This document shows positions 1 through 15,879 of a stretch of DNA of 64,000 bases, one piece after another. Positions within the stretch are counted from its first letter, which is position 1. Each line of letters opens with the position of its first letter. The stretch is taken from assembly GCF_047948215.1 (NCBI RefSeq), contig NC_134455.1:160004575-160068574 (forward strand), read 5' to 3'. The translations under genes were made by a program, and so were the position numbers. Source of the DNA: Lycorma delicatula (Eukaryota; Arthropoda; Insecta; Hemiptera; Fulgoridae). The notes beneath the pieces were generated by a model. That model saw nothing but the letters and a program-made list of their open reading frames with translations. It made no database searches and was not told where the DNA came from.

Positions 1-1562
1 GGACTATTCCCATCCTATACTGAAATGGGACGAGAGTGAGGAGTCTATTCTGAAAACTCTTATTGCCGCAAGTAAGATGATATGTAACACTAGTTCTTAT
101 ATCTTCCCACAGATGGTGCGAGTATTTCTATTTTGTAATTAGTTTCTTTCAAAATGTTGTTTAATGTTACATTTTTCAGAAATCTGTTATTTATATATTT
201 TTTTTGTTTTACTTATTTTTTCCATTTTGGAAGAGGAGCAGCTGCCTCCTTTGCCCTTCTCTGGATATGCCCATGGTCCAACAGTTGCTTTCCATAAATT
301 CAAAAAAAATACTTCGGCCTTCTTCTGTGCACAGTACTGAATATCAGGCTTAAGGGAGCAATCATTCTAATCGGTATTTGATATATTGAAATTCCCTAAC
401 ATGTAACTAATTCTGTATCACTCCATATCTGATTTACTGCTTAACTGATAAAATATTATGCCAGCATTTCCAGATGGGTGATAGTTTTAAAATAATGGTT
501 CTTAACTAACATGTTACCATCCTTCAACAAAATCTCAATTTATATATAATAACGCATAAGATATTGTTCATGTTGCAGATATTGTAAAATTGTGTCTTCC
601 ACTCATTAGCCAAGAACACTTCAAGAAATAGAAGAAAGCAGTACATGAACAGGATCATGTCATTATATTCCCACAAAAAATTAGAAATGATTTTTTTTTT
701 TTTTTAATTAGAAATAAAATTTGTTTTGCGACATATGTGAGCACCAATTCACAAAATCAACTAACACAAAAAACATTGTCTCATAGCTTTTTGGCAAAAA
801 AGTTTTCTACTTTAGCTGTTCTACTCACATTGTATGGTTTCAGTAGACCTTTCTTTTGCAGACAGAATAACCTTCAACCTTGAAGGAGACTTCCAGAATT
901 CAGAGTGACAAAAATGTTAAGTGCAACTCAAGTGGAGTTCATTAAGTAGATAAGGCTTAATCAATTTTAGGAAGAAAAAATGTATAAAAAAAAATAGGGA
1001 ACTTCTTGAAGAGACCCATCATATATGATTTCTTATATAACTGTTTTTACAATTATAATCCGTTTAAACATACTCTACTGCCTTAAAAAAAAAATTGAAT
1101 ATATTTTTATTTAAGTAGAAAAATGTTTCAGGAAAAAATATGAATGAAGTAGAAAATAAATTTAAAAAAATGTCAGCTCCAAAAAGGGTAAGACCAAATA
1201 TCAACATGCAAAGTGAGTAAATATGTGAAATTATGATTATATGAATATTGTGATTATGTGATTATGATATGTGAAATATGTGAGTATTATGTGAATTTCA
1301 GTATGAATGTGATTACACCATAAAAAAAATAATGATTTACACGATCAGTTTTATGAATTATTTAAAAAGCAAAAACATACATTAGTACTTCTTTAACTAT
1401 ATTATTTATTCAAGATAATATGAAGAAAAAAATTAGGATAAATTACATGTGAAAAGTATTACAGTTTAATTAAATGGTAACTGAACAATATTGGAACAAT
1501 AAAGAACATCTTGTAAAAAAAAATACCAAGAGCATTCCCATTTAAAAAAATGTGTTAACTAC
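1..1562. other. Intron or gene-flanking sequence, no clear gene
   Basis: This stretch is very AT-rich, with many short A and T runs and a TGTGATTATG-like stutter around 1205-1320. No ABC signature exon was found on the minus strand, so the next transporter exon lies outside. Bases 2-136 are open in one plus-strand frame and contain a possible GTAAGA donor at 72, but no family is recognised. Confidence 0.5.
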
Positions 1563-1717
1563 CTGAAATTCTCACCACCTTCCATGACCATTAGGTCTAG
1601 TTGTGTAGTTAATCCAGGTAGGTGGGCTATTTCCAATGCCTGTTGAAGTTTTTTGTCTTTATATTGGTGTCCTGGGTCTAGGTTCATTCTCAGTGTACCG
1701 GAAAACAGTATAGACTC
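1563..1717 (-). CDS. ABCC1-like: MRP1-like transporter, local exon 9 of 9 (NBD2 up to the ABC signature)
   Basis: This 155-bp exon has 51 codons plus AG of a split codon; acceptor CATTTCCAG, donor GTAGTT. It encodes ESILFSGTLRMNLDPGHQYK ... LEIAHLPGL ... MEGGENF. The LFSG-LR-NLDP and EGGENxS blocks place it immediately before the LSVGQRQL signature, whose Ser would be completed by the next exon below position 1. After the Q-loop Gln, most MRPs have Asp-Pro-Val; here it is Glu-Ser-Ile. The exon is otherwise canonical and unbroken. Confidence 0.93.
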
Positions 1718-4653
<2,936 letters not shown>

Positions 4654-5399
4654 CTAAAAGTCACATTAATATTTAAAATAATATAGTTACAAAAAATATA
4701 TTAAGGAAACATAATATTACCTAATCTAGTATTACCTTATGTGATCATTTAACTATTGTTAAATATGATTGGAATACTGGACAGACTGAAAACCTTTCCT
4801 TAGTATGATTTCCAGTTTAATGTGTGAATAAATAGATGTATGTGAATTCAATTTTATTTCAAAAGAAACTTTTAAGAAAGTAATTTTTATTTTGTAAGTT
4901 GGCATTGTCAATAGAAGATCAACAATTAACGAAGAAAAGTTACATTTTTCAAAATTTATATTCATTTTTGATCTTGAGATTAGTAGCTAACAAATGTTGA
5001 AATGTAACTGCATTAGTGTTATTTTTGAAGTTTTATGTTTTTTTTTTAATTTTTTTATTAAGCTTAAAAAGTTTAAATTACAAAGATCAGGAAATAAAAA
5101 AGGGTTAAAAATATTAAAGGAATCAGAATTTTAAAAACTTAATTTAGATTAAGAAAGTTTAACTTGACTTACAAACCTGGTTTTGTTTTTTAACTAAGTT
5201 AAAAAACTATAATCTACGAAAAAACTCCTGGGTAAAAAATAATGTTTATTTTTCAATTCAAAAGAAAGTAAGAATAGTATTTTTACTTGGAGAAATTAAA
5301 ACATACAAAAAGCTAATGCATTTTATGCGCAGCATCCTAATCATTTTCAGGATCACAGTTACAAATTTAATAGAAAGATTTCAATGAACTGGTACTGTT
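4654..5399. other. Intron sequence, nothing recognised
   Basis: AT-rich sequence with long T and A runs between the Walker A exon and the first transposase remnant. No coding similarity seen. Confidence 0.55.
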
Positions 5400-6267
5400 T
5401 TTGATGATAAAAAGCCTGTTCGACCCAGTACAACCTTATTGAAAAAGGAATATTAGAAATTTCTCTTAATAATCAACAATTGGCAAGAGTGATTGCAAGA
5501 AATAATAATTTTGCAGGTGGTCAGTGCAAAAAGTATTAAAAAACATAAATACCATCCATACAAAATTTAATTATACAAGAACTTATTGAAAATGATTACA
5601 ATAGGAGGGTTGAAGTAATTATTTCTTGCTTCAACATACTGTTCACTGGTGAAGCCTGATTTACTTTATATAGGGCTGTTAATAGACATTGTAGTAGGTA
5701 CTGGTCCCAAGAAAACCCTCACTGGTATTGTGAAAGTCCTACCCAGTATCCAGGGTAGTTAAATGTACGAGCTGGAATAATAGGGGGAACACACTTCTTG
5801 GACCATTTATCATTAATGGTAGCTTAGATGGTAATGTGTACTGTGCTTTGCTGAACGAACAGGTAATACCAGCTCGTAACAATTTGACTGAAATAGCTCG
5901 TAGACCAAACGAACGTCCTTTGTTCACGGCAGAAGTTGTTTTTCCAGTTAGATGGTGCTTCTCCGTACTTCATTCACAACATGAGAAATGCACTGAACCA
6001 GCAGTTTCCAAATCGTTGGATAGGTTAATGTACTAGTATTGAATGGCCAGCTAGGTCACCTGACTTGAATCCCCTTGATTTCTTCTTATGGCGGTATTTA
6101 AAATCAACCACTGATTGCTCACAGCCAACTTCATTCGAAGAATTAAGGGATCTCATTGAGATAGGATATAGAAGGATTTCACCAGAACTTTGCACAGTGT
6201 GAGTAAAGCTTTCGAGCAGTGTTTGTTTTACTGCTTGGAGGAACAAAGATGGTAGTTTGAACATTTA
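5400..6267 (+). pseudogene. Degenerate Tc1/mariner-like transposase (DUF4817-type family)
   Basis: Reading across several frames recovers a diverged transposase of the IS630-Tc1-mariner superfamily, of the type often annotated with an N-terminal DUF4817 domain in insects. Recognisable pieces in order are KKHKYHPYKI near 5540, ENDYNRRVEV near 5590, NVRAGIIGG near 5765, LGPFIINGSLDG near 5795, QLDGASPYFIHNMRNAL near 5950, and SIEWPARSPDLNPLDFFLW near 6037. The second catalytic Asp (LDGA) and third-site region (SPDLNPLDFF) survive, while the first is changed (SDEA replaced by TGEA). Multiple stops and frameshifts make it inactive. The N-terminal DNA-binding region is missing or unrecognisable. 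Confidence 0.8.
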
Positions 6268-7399
6268 GTATAAGGTGAGAAGCAATAACATTTTTTAACT
6301 GAAATAATTTTATTAAGTAAAATTATTTACGATAAAAATTCATGAAGTTATAAGACGTTTTTTAAATAAGAGTTAGAATTAATTACACATAAAAAAGTAA
6401 TTAAATTGCAAACTGTCATTTACTTAAATTGAATAAAAATTTTCAAGACTGTAAAGAAGTATTTAAAAATTTTTATAGTTAATTTTTTCAATTTTTAATT
6501 ATTTTAATAACATCTGTGGTCGCCATTTTTGTTTAAATAGAATTTATATTTTCGATACCATTTGGTAGTCTCGCCAAAACCTTTAAAACAAGTATTACAT
6601 GACCATATGTCCCATTTGACATTTTAGAGCTCCCTTGCCCCCCTGAAGTTGAAATACTGGAAATTGGGGCTTACTACGTTAGCCTCTATTATTGGAGAAA
6701 ATTTCTAAAGAGAGAATCGGGTGGTTATCTCAAATAACAAAAAAATTAAACCGGAAATTTAATTTAATTTTAGTTTTAATTGTAAATTTTTTTCATATCA
6801 TCGAACTCTTTAAAATGATATATCAGGCGAACATTGTTCCCATTTGAAACTTTTTTATTGCCTCCAGCCGTCCAAAAGTCAAAAAGAGTGAAATATACAT
6901 TCATTGAAGTAGTCCCTCGGTACAAGGAAGAATGCCGGAAACCGCATGCAGTATCTCAATTATAAAAAAAAGTTACGGTGGGGTGTAAGCTACTTTTCAG
7001 TCACCCGGTATGTGCAGATTGTTTATAAAAACCTTTCCAAGAATTTATGGATGATCCCGAAACATCCAAATAAAAAAAAAAATACTTTAAAACAACAAAT
7101 GTCCGGAAACCCTTAGTTTACTTGCTATCCGCCATTTTGTATTTTTAACATAAAAATTTATTTCTCAGGAATGGTAAATCGTACCGAGCTGAAATTTAGT
7201 ATACTCCTAGGGTATCTAGAGGTTTACTTGTATAAAAATAATAAACCAAATTTCTCAATCAATTCCAAAATGACAGCTATGTAAACGATTTAATTGTTAA
7301 TATCTTTGCAACTGCTGGCTTATTTAAATTTTATGTTATCACAAAAAATTTTAAGTGTTTTATGAAAAAGAAAATGACACACCCATTCTTTAATAACAA
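6268..7399. other. Non-coding repeat-like tail of the preceding element
   Basis: No ORF similarity. The segment around 6600-7020 is richer in GC and includes a CAGTCACCCGGTA-like stretch near 7000 that resembles a transposon end. I could not find its inverted partner upstream of 5400, so the element's ends are undefined. Confidence 0.4.
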
Positions 7400-7671
7400 C
7401 ATTTCTTTAGAGTAATGTTAACGTTATAAGGAAGGGCAATAGAAATAAGAAAAAAGCTGGCCTACGAGCAGACACCACGCATAACATTTTATGTAGTACG
7501 AGTCGATATTGTAGTAGAATATTAAGGGATCCGATCCAAACGATACATAGAAGAAAAGTCCTGATTGATGAATTGAAACCAATGTGCGTTTGCGTACAAG
7601 ACACGCATTTAAAAGTAAACGATAACTTTCAAATGAAAGAGTACAATGTATTTAGATTTGATCAACCTTCT
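7400..7671 (+). pseudogene. Jockey-like LINE endonuclease, 5' piece (interrupted by mariner)
   Basis: One frame reads LKPMCVCVQDTHLKVNDNF then MKEYNVFRFDQPS. This matches the start of the apurinic endonuclease domain of non-LTR retrotransposon ORF2, where the usual motif is CLQETHLK (the Glu is Asp here). The reading stops at the mariner left end at 7674 and resumes after the mariner right end at 8990. Upstream of the motif the frame is lost, so no start is assignable. Confidence 0.75.
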
Positions 7672-7673
7672 TA

Positions 7674-8987
<1,314 letters not shown>

Positions 8988-8989
8988 TA

Positions 8990-9374
8990 ACAGCTAAAGT
9001 AGGAGTAGCTATACAAACCACGATTGGGATTGTTGTAGAAACATTTTGCATAATTACAAATGTACAAGTGATTACCGTTTATCAGCTAATTACTGCAACG
9101 ATCTGTATTATCTATTTGTCCAAATTTTATTGCAATATGGATAATCTATTGCAGCTCATTAATCAGCTATCTCAACCAGTGATTCTAGTAGGGAATTTTA
9201 ATGCTCAAAATCCGCATTGGGGACAAACTACCTCCATCCTAGACGCAGAATAATAGAAGAATTCCTTTTGCGTTCAAACTTGGTATTAATGTACATCGGC
9301 ACCAGGGTTTGTTTTATTAACGCCAAGGATAGGTCATTAAATAATAAACTAATAGACGATAGAATAAAAATAGG
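8990..9374 (+). pseudogene. Jockey-like LINE endonuclease, 3' piece
   Basis: Continuation of the endonuclease split by the mariner. It reads AKVGVAIQTTIGIVVETF, then LINQLSQPVILVGNFNAQNP (the GDFNAH core of the endonuclease, with Asp changed to Asn), then RGRIIEEFLLRSNL. The HWG-like motif and catalytic Asn of NFNA are visible. The copy ends abruptly near 9375, where sequence of a different LINE begins. Inactive. Confidence 0.78.
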
Positions 9375-9596
9375 GTGAGTCCATTTCGGGACTACATTCG
9401 AGTGGACAGTGACAGGTGTTACAGATGTTGGAGTTCTGGACACAGGAGCACCGAGTGCCGGGGGTCCCAACAGGACAAATGTGGTGTCAAAGGACATAAA
9501 ATTAGAGAATGTCGTGAACCAAAGCGATGCCTCAATTGTGATAGTACAGAACACCGCACAGGAAGCTTGACGTACGGCATCAACAAGGATGATTAA
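9375..9596 (+). pseudogene. R1-like LINE ORF1 fragment with CCHC zinc knuckles
   Basis: A 73-residue reading frame begins at 9375 and contains RCYRCWSSGHRSTECRGS, a clean CX2CX4HX4C knuckle, followed by a damaged second knuckle (KCGVKGHKIREC lacks one Cys spacing) and the start of a third (RCLNCDSTEH). Three such knuckles at the ORF1 C-terminus are typical of R1-clade LINEs. It precedes an endonuclease and reverse transcriptase of the same type, so this appears to be the start of the surviving part of that element. Confidence 0.82.
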
Positions 9597-11577
9597 ATTG
9601 ATATTATCAAACGCCAACAGAAGCATTCTCTCCTACGATCTTGTGGAGGAGTTGGCGAGAAGTCAAGATGCTGATTTTCTGGTGACCTCGTAGCCGAATA
9701 AAAACGTTGCTGCCAAGAGTCATTGGTGTGCTGATGTACAGGGAGAGGTCACCATTAGATGTCAACGGCAGATTGGCTTGGAGGCTTTATTAGCATAGTG
9801 AAGGAATAATAATGGCGATCGAATTGGAAGATTCAGTAGTCATATGTTTCCCCTAATGTCAGTCTGGAAGAATATGAGGAATTAATTAGTTCTTTGCACG
9901 ATATAATAACTAGTACAACTAAGAGAAGCATAATTCTTGGCGATTTCAACAGTATAGCGGTGGCTATTGGTAGTGGGTATACAAACCGGCGTGCAGAACT
10001 GCTTACTGTATTCCTGGGAGTAACAGGGTGGTACTGCATCAATGATCAAATGCCGATGTATGAGGCCAGTGGAAACTTGTCGGTCCTAGACTTAACTGTC
10101 TTGGATGGTAGTTTTGATCAAAACCAGTGCTTGTGGAATGTACTCACAGACGAAACAACAAGTGTTCATAGGGCCACATTTCTTGAAGTCGCGGATCCAT
10201 CGCACAGGTCGGTAGATGCTGGTCCTATTCTGAGGTTGACTGCATAGAAAACACCGACGGCAGTCATAAATGTGACGAAAAGAATAATGACAGGAATTCG
10301 ACTAACCTCAGACGTATTGCAGAACATCATCCAACGAGAGATTGCCCAGCTGCCGCTCGCAGGAAGAAGACACAAGCCGGCTTATTGGTGGTCTTACCAA
10401 ATAGCACAGGTTCGGAGAGAATTTCAAGCTAAACGTAGGCAAAAACAAAGGCTGAGGGGGGAGACGCTTATGAAGCCGCCGCATAGCAGTACGTTAAGTG
10501 GCGAAGACTGTTAAACAGAGAGATTAAAGAATTAAAAAATGAACACTGGCGAAAACTATGTAATCAATTGGACGTAATTATGTAATCCATGGGGTCAGGT
10601 CTACCGCATCGTCACTAAACGGCTCGGTAGGCGTCTACCAGTTTAGACGAGCGCCCAAGCCAAAGCTCAGATCACAGGGCTCTTCCCCTGCAAACCAGAA
10701 AGTGTAGTTGACGTTTTAGGCTGCAAAAAAAGAAGATTCACATTAGATGAAGTGACAGCGGCAGTGCAACAACTTGGTGATCGACGAAGCCCTGGCCCAG
10801 TTGCTGTACCAGCAGCAGTGTTGAAGGAGCTAATCAAACAAGCCCCCTGGGAAATAGTAGAAGTAGCAAGCTATGGAGTTGAGAATACTACATTCCCCGG
10901 ATTCTGGAAGGAGGATAGGGTTGCCTTCTTGCTGAAAAACAAGAACACGGATGAAGTAATTGAATATCGATCGTTGAACCTCATCAACAACATGGGGAAA
11001 GTCGTAGAAAGAATATTAGCTTCACGAATAGTAAACGAGCTTAATGCCGGGGGGTATTCAGGCTAACCAATACGGATTCTGGAAGGACCGATCAACACTA
11101 CAGGTGCTGTCTCAGGTTGTAAGTTGGGCCGCTGAAGTGAAGCAAGGAACCTGGCAGACTAGGGTAATACCCTGTTGATATCATTAGATGTACGCAACGC
11201 ATTTGGTTCCGTGATAATGTCAGCTCTTGAGAACAAGGGCATAAGTGAATATTTACGCAGGCAAGTGCGGGAGTATTTGCTGGAGCGCTGAAATATGGCG
11301 GTACGCAGGATGGGCATATAAGGTTTTATTCTATTGGTGAAGTTCTGCAAGTGTCGGTGCTGGGACCTTTACTCTGAGTCCTGGCATACAACGGAGTGCT
11401 TGGTTTGTAATTGCCAGAGGGCACGGAGACGCTAGCTTATGCCGATGATCTCGCAATTCTGGTCAGAGGAAGGACGGAAAATGAGATCGAAGAGCGAGGC
11501 AATCGGGCGCTGCAGTTGGTGAACACGTGAATGTGTGACCACGGTCTAAGGCTCGCTCCTAACAAGCTGCTCTGAAG
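9597..11577 (+). pseudogene. R1-clade LINE ORF2 (endonuclease and reverse transcriptase), decayed
   Basis: Pieces in order: endonuclease with EEYEELISSLHDII and RSIILGDFNSIAVAIGSGY (near 9870-9990), then VLDLTVLDGSF and SVHRATFLEV; a KPAYWWSYQIAQVRREF stretch near 10375; and reverse transcriptase with PGPVAVPAAVLKEL, EYRSLNLINNMGKVVERILA (near 10960) and, in another frame, AYADDLAILVRGR near 11430, which carries the YADD catalytic motif. Longest intact runs are 117 and 104 codons. Frameshifts and stops are numerous. The copy ends near 11580, where TIR-element copy A begins, and no clear continuation was found beyond 14095. Confidence 0.87.
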
Positions 11578-11583
11578 CAATTA

Positions 11584-14095
11584 CACAATCCTGCAAAATT
11601 TGGGTTGTGGAACGTTTTTTAACTTTTGGTAACTGATTTCTATGTATTTTTTAGCGCTGAATCTGAAAATAACCCTCATTTTTTCCAAGGCATTAGTAAT
11701 TTTTGCTAATCGCAAATTTCAAAATTTGTAAAAAGTTGAAAAATTGCGAAAATGTGATATAAAGTTGACAAAAAACATTTTTTTTTTTATAAAAAAATTT
11801 ATAAAAAGTGAATATAATATATTCACTTTTTGACTTATAAAATGCATTCTTATAGCTAAACAGTTCAATGGTCTATAGAGGTTGGCGAACAGGTTGTGAC
11901 AAGACTTAATAAGGTGTAACATGTTTATTGGCAGCTATCCGCACCACTCATGCATCGTGCAACTACTATCAGCGTGCGTAAATCTAATTTTTTCCGTCCT
12001 CCGTAATCAAACGCGTTGTCGCTGGAAAATATATTTTCAGGCCATAAAGCAAACTTTTTGTTTTCAAAATGGCTTCAAGAGGCTGTAAAAATTCAACAGA
12101 TTTTTTTTGTTACATTTGTGGTGAGTTAACGGGTGGAAAGGCAATAAAGAAATATAACAAGTTTTGTTCGACAAGGGTATTTCACGTATTTCGGAGTGAA
12201 AATAGGAGATCAAAACAAAACCTGAGCATCCCACTACGTTTGTTGCACATGTGATTAAGGACTTAGACGGTGGTCAAAGGGTGAAGAAGAAGCGTTCAGA
12301 TTTGGAGTTCCAATGGTGGGAATAAGAAAGCAATCATCTATCCAAATATGCCATCCGCTTTACACTCGGCTCCTAATAGTCCAGACGTACCAGTGCCAAT
12401 TCCACCAGAAAATTTACCTGAAATAGACGGTTTCACAAGTAATTTAAATGAAGATAACATCGAGAAGTACGAACCCGGAGATAGCTGTGCACCAGAACTT
12501 TATTCACAGTCTAAACTAAACGATTTGGTTCAAGCCTTATATTTGACCAAAGAAAATTCAGAACTGCTTGGTTCGAGGCTTAAAGAGAAGAACCTGCTAG
12601 CATCTGGCACCTTATTTTTCTGGTTCAGGTACAGAGAACAGGATTTTCTTCCTTATTTCTTTGGAAGAGGAGAATCAGTCTTTTGCAAAGATGTATGTGA
12701 ACATTTGACTCGATTTAACACTCTGTACGAAAGTACCGATTGGAGACTGTTCATAGATTCTTCCAAAAGAAGCCCCAAAGTTGTCCTTCTTCGCAGTGGG
12801 AATACGTATCTATCCATTTAAAAGACTGTTACGATAATTTGGAATTCGTCCTCAATAAAATTAAATACAACAGTCACAAGTGGATTACGTGCGGCGATCT
12901 CAAAATAATATCTAAGCTCCTAGAACAGCCGGGAGGATACACAAAATTTCTTTGTTTTTATTGAATGGGATAGCAGAACAGAGAAAATCATTTGATAAGA
13001 AAAAATTGGCCAAAAATGCTTCATTAATTTTTCAAAAAATTAGCTTCATTAGAACCTGAAACCAAAAATGTGTTCCGAAAAGCTCTCATAGATCCGAATA
13101 AAATTCTCTTTCCACCTCTGCATATCAAGTTAGGCTTGATGGAGCATTTGTCAAAGCCTTACCAGAAGAATGTAAATGTTTTAAATATATCTGTGACAAA
13201 TTTCCATTCTTATCAACCACCAAACTAAAAGAGGGTGTTTTTACTGGTCTTGAAATTAGAAAACCTCAAAGATGGTAATTTTGAGAAACAAATGGAGGTT
13301 GCATATAAAGAAGCCTAGGGAGCCTTTAAAGACGTAGTAGCCAAGATTCTGGGCAATAAAAAGATCCGAACTTCAAATCAATCGTTGAGAACATGCTGCA
13401 GAAGTACAAAAATTTAGGCTCTTCCATGAGCTTGAAGGTTCACTTCCTAAATTCACATATGGACTATTTTCCTGAAAATCTGGATGCCGTTAACTAAGAT
13501 ATGGGTGAGAGATTTCATCAGGACATGAAAGAAATGAAAAGGAGGTATCACGGAAAATGGACTACTACGATGATGGCAGACTACTGCTGGATGTTACACC
13601 GAGATGAACCCTATAGAGAATAACTTCGACACATGAAATAAAATTTTAAGTAGTTCACATACTTCGTCATTAAGGGCGTGGGAAGAGGGGAAGTGGTTTC
13701 CAAAGCCGTGATGTACCTCATAAAAATTGAACAAATTTTTTAAATCTGCACTATATTAGAAATTAGGCTTATTTTGTGGCCATTTTCATTAGAAAATAAA
13801 GGATTAATTACCCTCCGCCCTTTTTTCAGACCACTCAACTGTTTAGCTATAAAAATGCATAGTATAAGCCAAAAAAGTGAATATATTATAATAATTTATT
13901 ATAAAAAAAGTTTTATATTTATTTTATTACAACACATTTTTGCAATTTTTTAACTTTTTAGAAATTTTTAAATTTGCTATTTGCGAAAAATCCTGACGTG
14001 ATGGAATAGATGAAGGTTATTTTCGGATTCAGTACTAAAAAATACATAAGAATTAATTATCAAAAACTAAAAAACACATCCACCGCAGGTCTGTG
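11584..14095 (+). mobile_element. TIR element copy A of an unclassified DNA transposon family
   Basis: A 2512-bp unit bounded by long inverted repeats: about 290 bp at the left (11584-11875) pair with about 260 bp at the right (13838-14095). Matching blocks include CTATGTATTTTTTAG, CTGAATC-GAAAATAACC and TATAGCTAAACAGTT. Outer ends read CACAATCCTGC and, on the other strand, CACAGACCTGC. TTA directly abuts both ends and may be a 3-bp target duplication. It encloses a degenerate gene shared with copies B and C. It lies at the end of the R1-like LINE and was probably inserted into it. Confidence 0.82.
12069..13623 (+). pseudogene. Gene of unclassified TIR family, copy A (transposase candidate)
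   Basis: ATG at 12069 opens MASRGCKNSTDFFCYICGEL, a short basic start with a CxxC knuckle, also seen in copy B. After a frameshift near 12180 come FGVKIGDQNKTWASHYVCC-like sequence, VPVPIPPENLPEIDG (12370), KLNDLVQALYLTKENSELLG, STDWRLFIDSSKRSPKVVL (12730), CGDLKIISKLL and PGGYTKFLCFYC (12890), FPPLHIKLGLM-like (13110), then KVHFLNSHMDYFPENL, ERFHQDMKEMKRRYHGKW and ADYCWMLHRDE (13575). This long, low-identity protein is common as uncharacterised repeat proteins in arthropods as far as I recall. Acidic residues in WRLFIDSS, CGDL and GERFHQD are plausible catalytic sites; that is inference. Several stops and shifts. Confidence 0.78.
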
Positions 14096-15619
14096 TTACA
14101 ATAAACTTGATATTTTTTTATAAATCGAGCAGACTTTTATTTATATTCACAAACATGAATTTAATGAACACAGCGGAGTCCAAGAAGCAGAGCCCTCTGC
14201 CTAGACGAGAAGGACAGCAAAGTGAGCCATGACCGGCTAAATATCGCAACCATACAGCGCGAGCGAAGCTGTGACGGGGATGCTAGGAGAAATTACAATA
14301 CACTGATACTTTTTTTTAAATTGAACAGGCTTTAATTTTATTTATCATTATTATTCTCATAAGATTGTTCAATTTTCTTATCTTTCTTCTTTTTCTTTAT
14401 TTACATGTTGGGCAACAATTCGTTGCTTATCGTATTTTCCTTATTTACGTTTAATAAAAATTTTTATTTACCGTTTTATCAAGATTAATGAAAATCTAAA
14501 AACAATATTCTTGATTAGATAGTTTATTTATAAATAAATAAGTCTGCTATTAAAAAAATATTGCGGTTGAAGCCGCGACGGGGGGGGAACACTAATATAT
14601 ATATATAGCTTTCTAAAAACAACTGAAATAAGCGTCAAAAAATTGTTAAACCACAGCACAAATTAACATCAACTTTTCACTTACTCAGCTCTACCAATTA
14701 CTGATTCAGCTTATTACCAACTGGATCCAACTTATTATCTGAAACGTTTCTTTTTATTTCAAGAAAATTCTTAATGTTTTTCCTGAGTCTACATCGGTGT
14801 AACTTAGATGAGCTGGTATGCAATTTTTTAAAACCAGTAGCACCTCGAAACATGACAAAATAAGCAAGAAATCGGGTTCAAAGGTTCCAAACTTCTTTCT
14901 TAAAAATAACAATGGTGCAAATTATGATGCATCAATTGGTAGGTTTTAAAGTATTTATTTCATACCTTTGCTGGTTGGGAAAGAGAGGGTGAATTTTAAA
15001 AACACCATAGGTTTTGTTATCAACTGATTGCTAGTCGGCTATCAGTGCTGCCAATCATCCAGGGTTAAAAGGGATTTTGCAATGATTCACAAACCACAAT
15101 TTAACTTAAATGTGGATTTCAAATACTAATACAACCAAATTTCAAGTAGCTATATGTCACATTTCAACAATGTATATGTGCTACATGTATTATACTACAT
15201 AAATTATGTGTTTATAAACTCAAAATCACTCAAAGTAGCGCGTAACCCCCTTAACAGTAACCAGTTCATTTATAGGGACTGTTAGCAGGAAAAAAAGAAG
15301 TATAAATATTTGGGAAATTGTAACACTTTTAAAATGTAAAATAGTTATTAAAGTGACAATATCTGAAAATTCCTCTGGGAATTTCAACCTAACAATCAAT
15401 ATATTTATACTAGAAAAGCAAACAAATCGTTTAAAAATAATTTAAATAAAGGCATTAAAATCTAAATAAAAAACTATTTGTCCTCAGTCAAGTCTCATTT
15501 ATTTTTTATTTTTTCTATTTTTATTTTTATTACTTTTTTTCTGAATGAAATGAATAAAATTTAAGTAAAGTCAAAGCCTATAACTGATTTATTATAACAG
15601 AAAGTTTTTTTGCACTCAC
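14096..15619. repeat. Intron with two degenerate repeat units at 14096-14590; rest unremarkable
   Basis: Two similar stretches start ATTACAATA-ACTTGATA-TTTTTTT and contain AGCAGACTTT/AACAGGCTTT followed by ATTTTATTTAT. Each ends in a GC-rich patch (GCGAAGCTGTGACGGGG near 14262; GAAGCCGCGACGGGG near 14567). They look like two copies of one short repeat, 200-290 bp each. The remainder to 15619 is AT-rich with no coding similarity; a short (TA)n run lies at 14595. Confidence 0.5.
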
Positions 15620-15769
15620 TTTTTCTCCACCATTTATAGTAAATGAAACACCCTTCAAGGCAAATTCTAAACCATCTCTGTAGCGAAATTTGTAATTATG
15701 AAATTGTACTTCACCTCTCTCTGGCCAACTAGCACTTACAGGACTTGGTGTAATATTCCAGGCTGCTTC
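15620..15769 (-). CDS. ABCC1-like: MRP1-like transporter, local exon 7 of 9 (start of NBD2)
   Basis: This exon is 150 bp, 50 codons, phase 0 at both ends; acceptor TTTAATTAG, donor GTGAGT. It encodes EAAWNITPSPVSASWPERGE, then VQFHNYKFRYRDGLEFALKG and VSFTINGGEK. The SWP--GEV-F-NY--RYR--L-FALKGV-F-I-GGEK block is the A-loop and first strands of NBD2 and leads straight into Walker A on the next exon. The RYR tyrosine is the likely adenine-stacking aromatic. A 36-bp alternating purine-pyrimidine tract starts 110 bp upstream of the acceptor. Confidence 0.94.
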
Positions 15770-15879
15770 CTAATTAAAAAAAAATATATATATATATAGA
15801 TACTTATATATTTTAATGTTTAATCTGTTATGTAGAGAAAATATCTTTTAAGTTATTTAATAAGCGACAAGTTAATTAT

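Noticed and set aside
9228..9626. 132-codon minus-strand ORF
   Set aside because: Antisense to the junction of the Jockey-like and R1-like LINE genes; no motif of its own.
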